Below are positions 62,633 to 64,000 of a stretch of 64,000 bases of DNA, piece by piece. The notes under the pieces are model-generated. The model was not told the DNA's origin, made no database searches, and saw nothing but the letters and a program-made list of their open reading frames with translations. Source of the stretch: Candidatus Petromonas tenebris (lineage in GTDB: Bacteria > Bacillota > Clostridia > Peptostreptococcales > Caminicellaceae); NCBI GenBank assembly GCA_014236755.1, contig JACCKY010000006.1, forward strand, positions 27,012 through 91,011, written 5' to 3'. Within the stretch, counting starts at the first letter, position 1. Each line of letters begins with the position of its first letter. The position numbers and the translations under genes were made by a program.

Positions 62633-64000
62633 TTATCCCTTAATACTGTGTTTTACTCTATCCTTTACCTCTGCAAGTTTTGCATCATTAAATCTATCGA
62701 TGGTTCCTACTAAGTATCCTGTGATTCTTCTTATTCTCTCAAATTTGATTCCATCGGCTTCCGTTCTGCCACATTTTGGACAAACCTCGTCGATAACTCC
62801 ATTGTACCCGCAAACCGGGTCTCTATCTACGGGATGATTTATGCTTCCATATCCTATCCCTGCTTCATACATAGCTCTTACTATCGTTTCAAAGGCTTCT
62901 AGATTATCTGAAGGTTTACCGTCCAGTTCTATATATGTAATATGACCTGCATTAGTAAGTGCATGATAAGGTGCTTCCAGCTGTATTTTTTCAAAGGCAC
63001 TGATTTTATGATAAACTGGAACATGGAATGAATTGGTATAGTAATCTTTATCGTTTATGTCTTTTATTTCTCCAAACAGCTTTTTATCAATTTTTGTAAA
63101 TCTTCCTGATAGTCCCTCCGCCGGTGTCGCTATGAGTGAAAAATTGAGTCTATATTTTTCTGAGGTTTCATCGAGTTTGTCTCTCATAAATCTAACAATC
63201 TTCAGTCCTAATTCCTGGGCTTCAGGGCTTTCTCCATGGTGTTTCCCTATTAAGGCCTTTAGACACTCAGCAAGCCCTATAAACCCTATTGTTAAAGTAC
63301 CATGCTTAATTATTTCACTGAGACCATCTTCCCAGTTCAATTTGTCTGAATCAATCCATACTCCCTGTCCCATAAGGAATGGAAAATTTTTAACCTTTTT
63401 ACTTTGCTGCATTTGGAGTCTTTCCATCAGCTGATCAATTACTAGGTCCATCTTTTCGTTAAGTTCTTCAAAAAAACCTTCAATATCTGCAGATCCTTTA
63501 GTTACCTGTCCATACTTAATCCCTAATCTCGGAAGATTTATTGATGTAAAGGAAAGATTTCCCCTTCCCGTAACTATCTCCCTTGATTTATCGTATACAT
63601 TTCCTATGACCCTAGTTCTACAGCCCATGTATACTGCTTCTGTTTCGGGACGTCCTGGTACATAATACTGAGCATTAAAAGGTGCATCTAAGAATCCGAA
63701 GTTAGGGAAAAGTCTTTTGGCTGAAACTCTACAGGATAACTTAAATAAATCATAGTTAGGATCATCCTCATTATAGTTAACTCCTGCCTTTACTTTAAAG
63801 ATTAGTATTGGAAATATAGGGGTTTCTCCATTTCCAAGGCCTGCTTCTGTTGCCAAAAGAAGATTTTTTGTCACTAGTCTACCTTCTTCAGAAATATCGG
63901 TTCCAAAATTTACACTGCTAAAGGGTACCTGAGCTCCTGCCCTTGAATGCATGGTATTAAGATTATGTATAAAAGCCTCCATGGCCTGATATGTCCTTCT
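62633..64000 (-). CDS. nrdD: Anaerobic ribonucleoside-triphosphate reductase, C-terminal part
   Basis: Class III reductase, cut by the window edge; 455 or so C-terminal codons are visible and the frame stays open at 64000. Visible features: HSRAGAQVPFSSVNFGTD of the active site, TRVIGNVYDKSREIVTGRGN and SFTSINLPRLGIKYGQ. The four-cysteine zinc site is formed by VCGYNG and CPKCGRTEADG. The glycyl radical site is in RITGYLVGTIDRFND. It makes deoxynucleotides without oxygen and is activated by NrdG. Confidence 0.96.
   Translation of the reverse strand, partial: RRTYQAMEAFIHNLNTMHSRAGAQVPFSSVNFGTDISEEGRLVTKNLLLATEAGLGNGETPIFPILIFKVKAGVNYNEDDPNYDLFKLSCRVSAKRLFPNFGFLDAPFNAQYYVPGRPETEAVYMGCRTRVIGNVYDKSREIVTGRGNLSFTSINLPRLGIKYGQVTKGSADIEGFFEELNEKMDLVIDQLMERLQMQQSKKVKNFPFLMGQGVWIDSDKLNWEDGLSEIIKHGTLTIGFIGLAECLKALIGKHHGESPEAQELGLKIVRFMRDKLDETSEKYRLNFSLIATPAEGLSGRFTKIDKKLFGEIKDINDKDYYTNSFHVPVYHKISAFEKIQLEAPYHALTNAGHITYIELDGKPSDNLEAFETIVRAMYEAGIGYGSINHPVDRDPVCGYNGVIDEVCPKCGRTEADGIKFERIRRITGYLVGTIDRFNDAKLAEVKDRVKHSIKG

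Overview
The window is AT-rich DNA from a low-GC, spore-forming anaerobic Firmicute. The class Clostridia fits best, and the Tissierellia are my guess. Evidence: Bacillus/Clostridium-type Shine-Dalgarno sites, T-box and M-box leaders, a spore photoproduct lyase, a GerS/YdcC-like lipoprotein beside alanine racemase, an oxygen-sensitive class III ribonucleotide reductase, and a biotin-dependent decarboxylase alpha subunit. Most genes lie on the minus strand. The right end cuts nrdD.

Layout. 1-5.3 kb: uvrB-uvrA with a promoter and LexA-type box. 5.3-7.3 kb: a cysteine-desulfurase-like enzyme and a DsrE-family protein. 7.6-14.5 kb: an AI-2E/PerM-type permease, then ftsE-ftsX, a coiled-coil M23 hydrolase, a Ctp protease and a MinJ-like PDZ membrane protein, an arrangement close to the ftsEX-ctpB-minJ region of Bacillus. 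15.2-18.9 kb: a Fur-controlled ferric-iron ABC transporter. 19.2-21.6 kb: a Lon-like protease. 22.4-27.0 kb: pstSCAB-phoU behind a PhoP-type box. 27.5-32.1 kb: ilvN-ilvC-ilvB-ilvE behind a T-box leader. 32.1-36.7 kb: a LysM protein, a PrcB-like protein, split transketolase and a YitT protein. 37.0-46.5 kb: a surface-polysaccharide cluster (TagA-like transferase, CsaB, O-antigen-ligase-like polymerase, glycosyltransferases, acetyltransferase, MurJ-type flippase and several unknown proteins). 46.7-52.3 kb: mazF-mazE, alr, a GerS-like lipoprotein, a CBS protein, nnrD/E and acpS, a conserved Firmicute block. 53.1-56.7 kb: splB, the decarboxylase alpha subunit, and crcB with a DUF190 protein behind a fluoride riboswitch. 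57.3-62.0 kb: mgtE with an M-box, and a sodium-coupled NSS transporter with its small MetS-type partner. 62.1-64.0 kb: nrdG and nrdD.

The main unexplained signal is between the genes. A repeat of up to about 270 bp recurs in at least four clear copies (7.3, 14.6, 22.2 and 58.8 kb) and several degenerate ones (27.4, 36.7 and 39.0 kb). One end is a GC-rich hairpin. Much of the interior is built from degenerate seven-base units, and copies differ by clean internal deletions. Three of the four clear copies begin immediately after an intrinsic terminator, and one separates the M-box riboswitch from mgtE. Separate heptamer arrays without the hairpin occur at 36.9, 47.7 and 50.2 kb. Several gene remnants (an aminotransferase 3' end, a chemotaxis-receptor fragment and three short broken ORFs) lie in the same intergenic spaces. 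No phage, CRISPR array, intact insertion sequence, rRNA or tRNA gene was seen. All functional calls come from reading the sequence and recalled family features; no database search was run.
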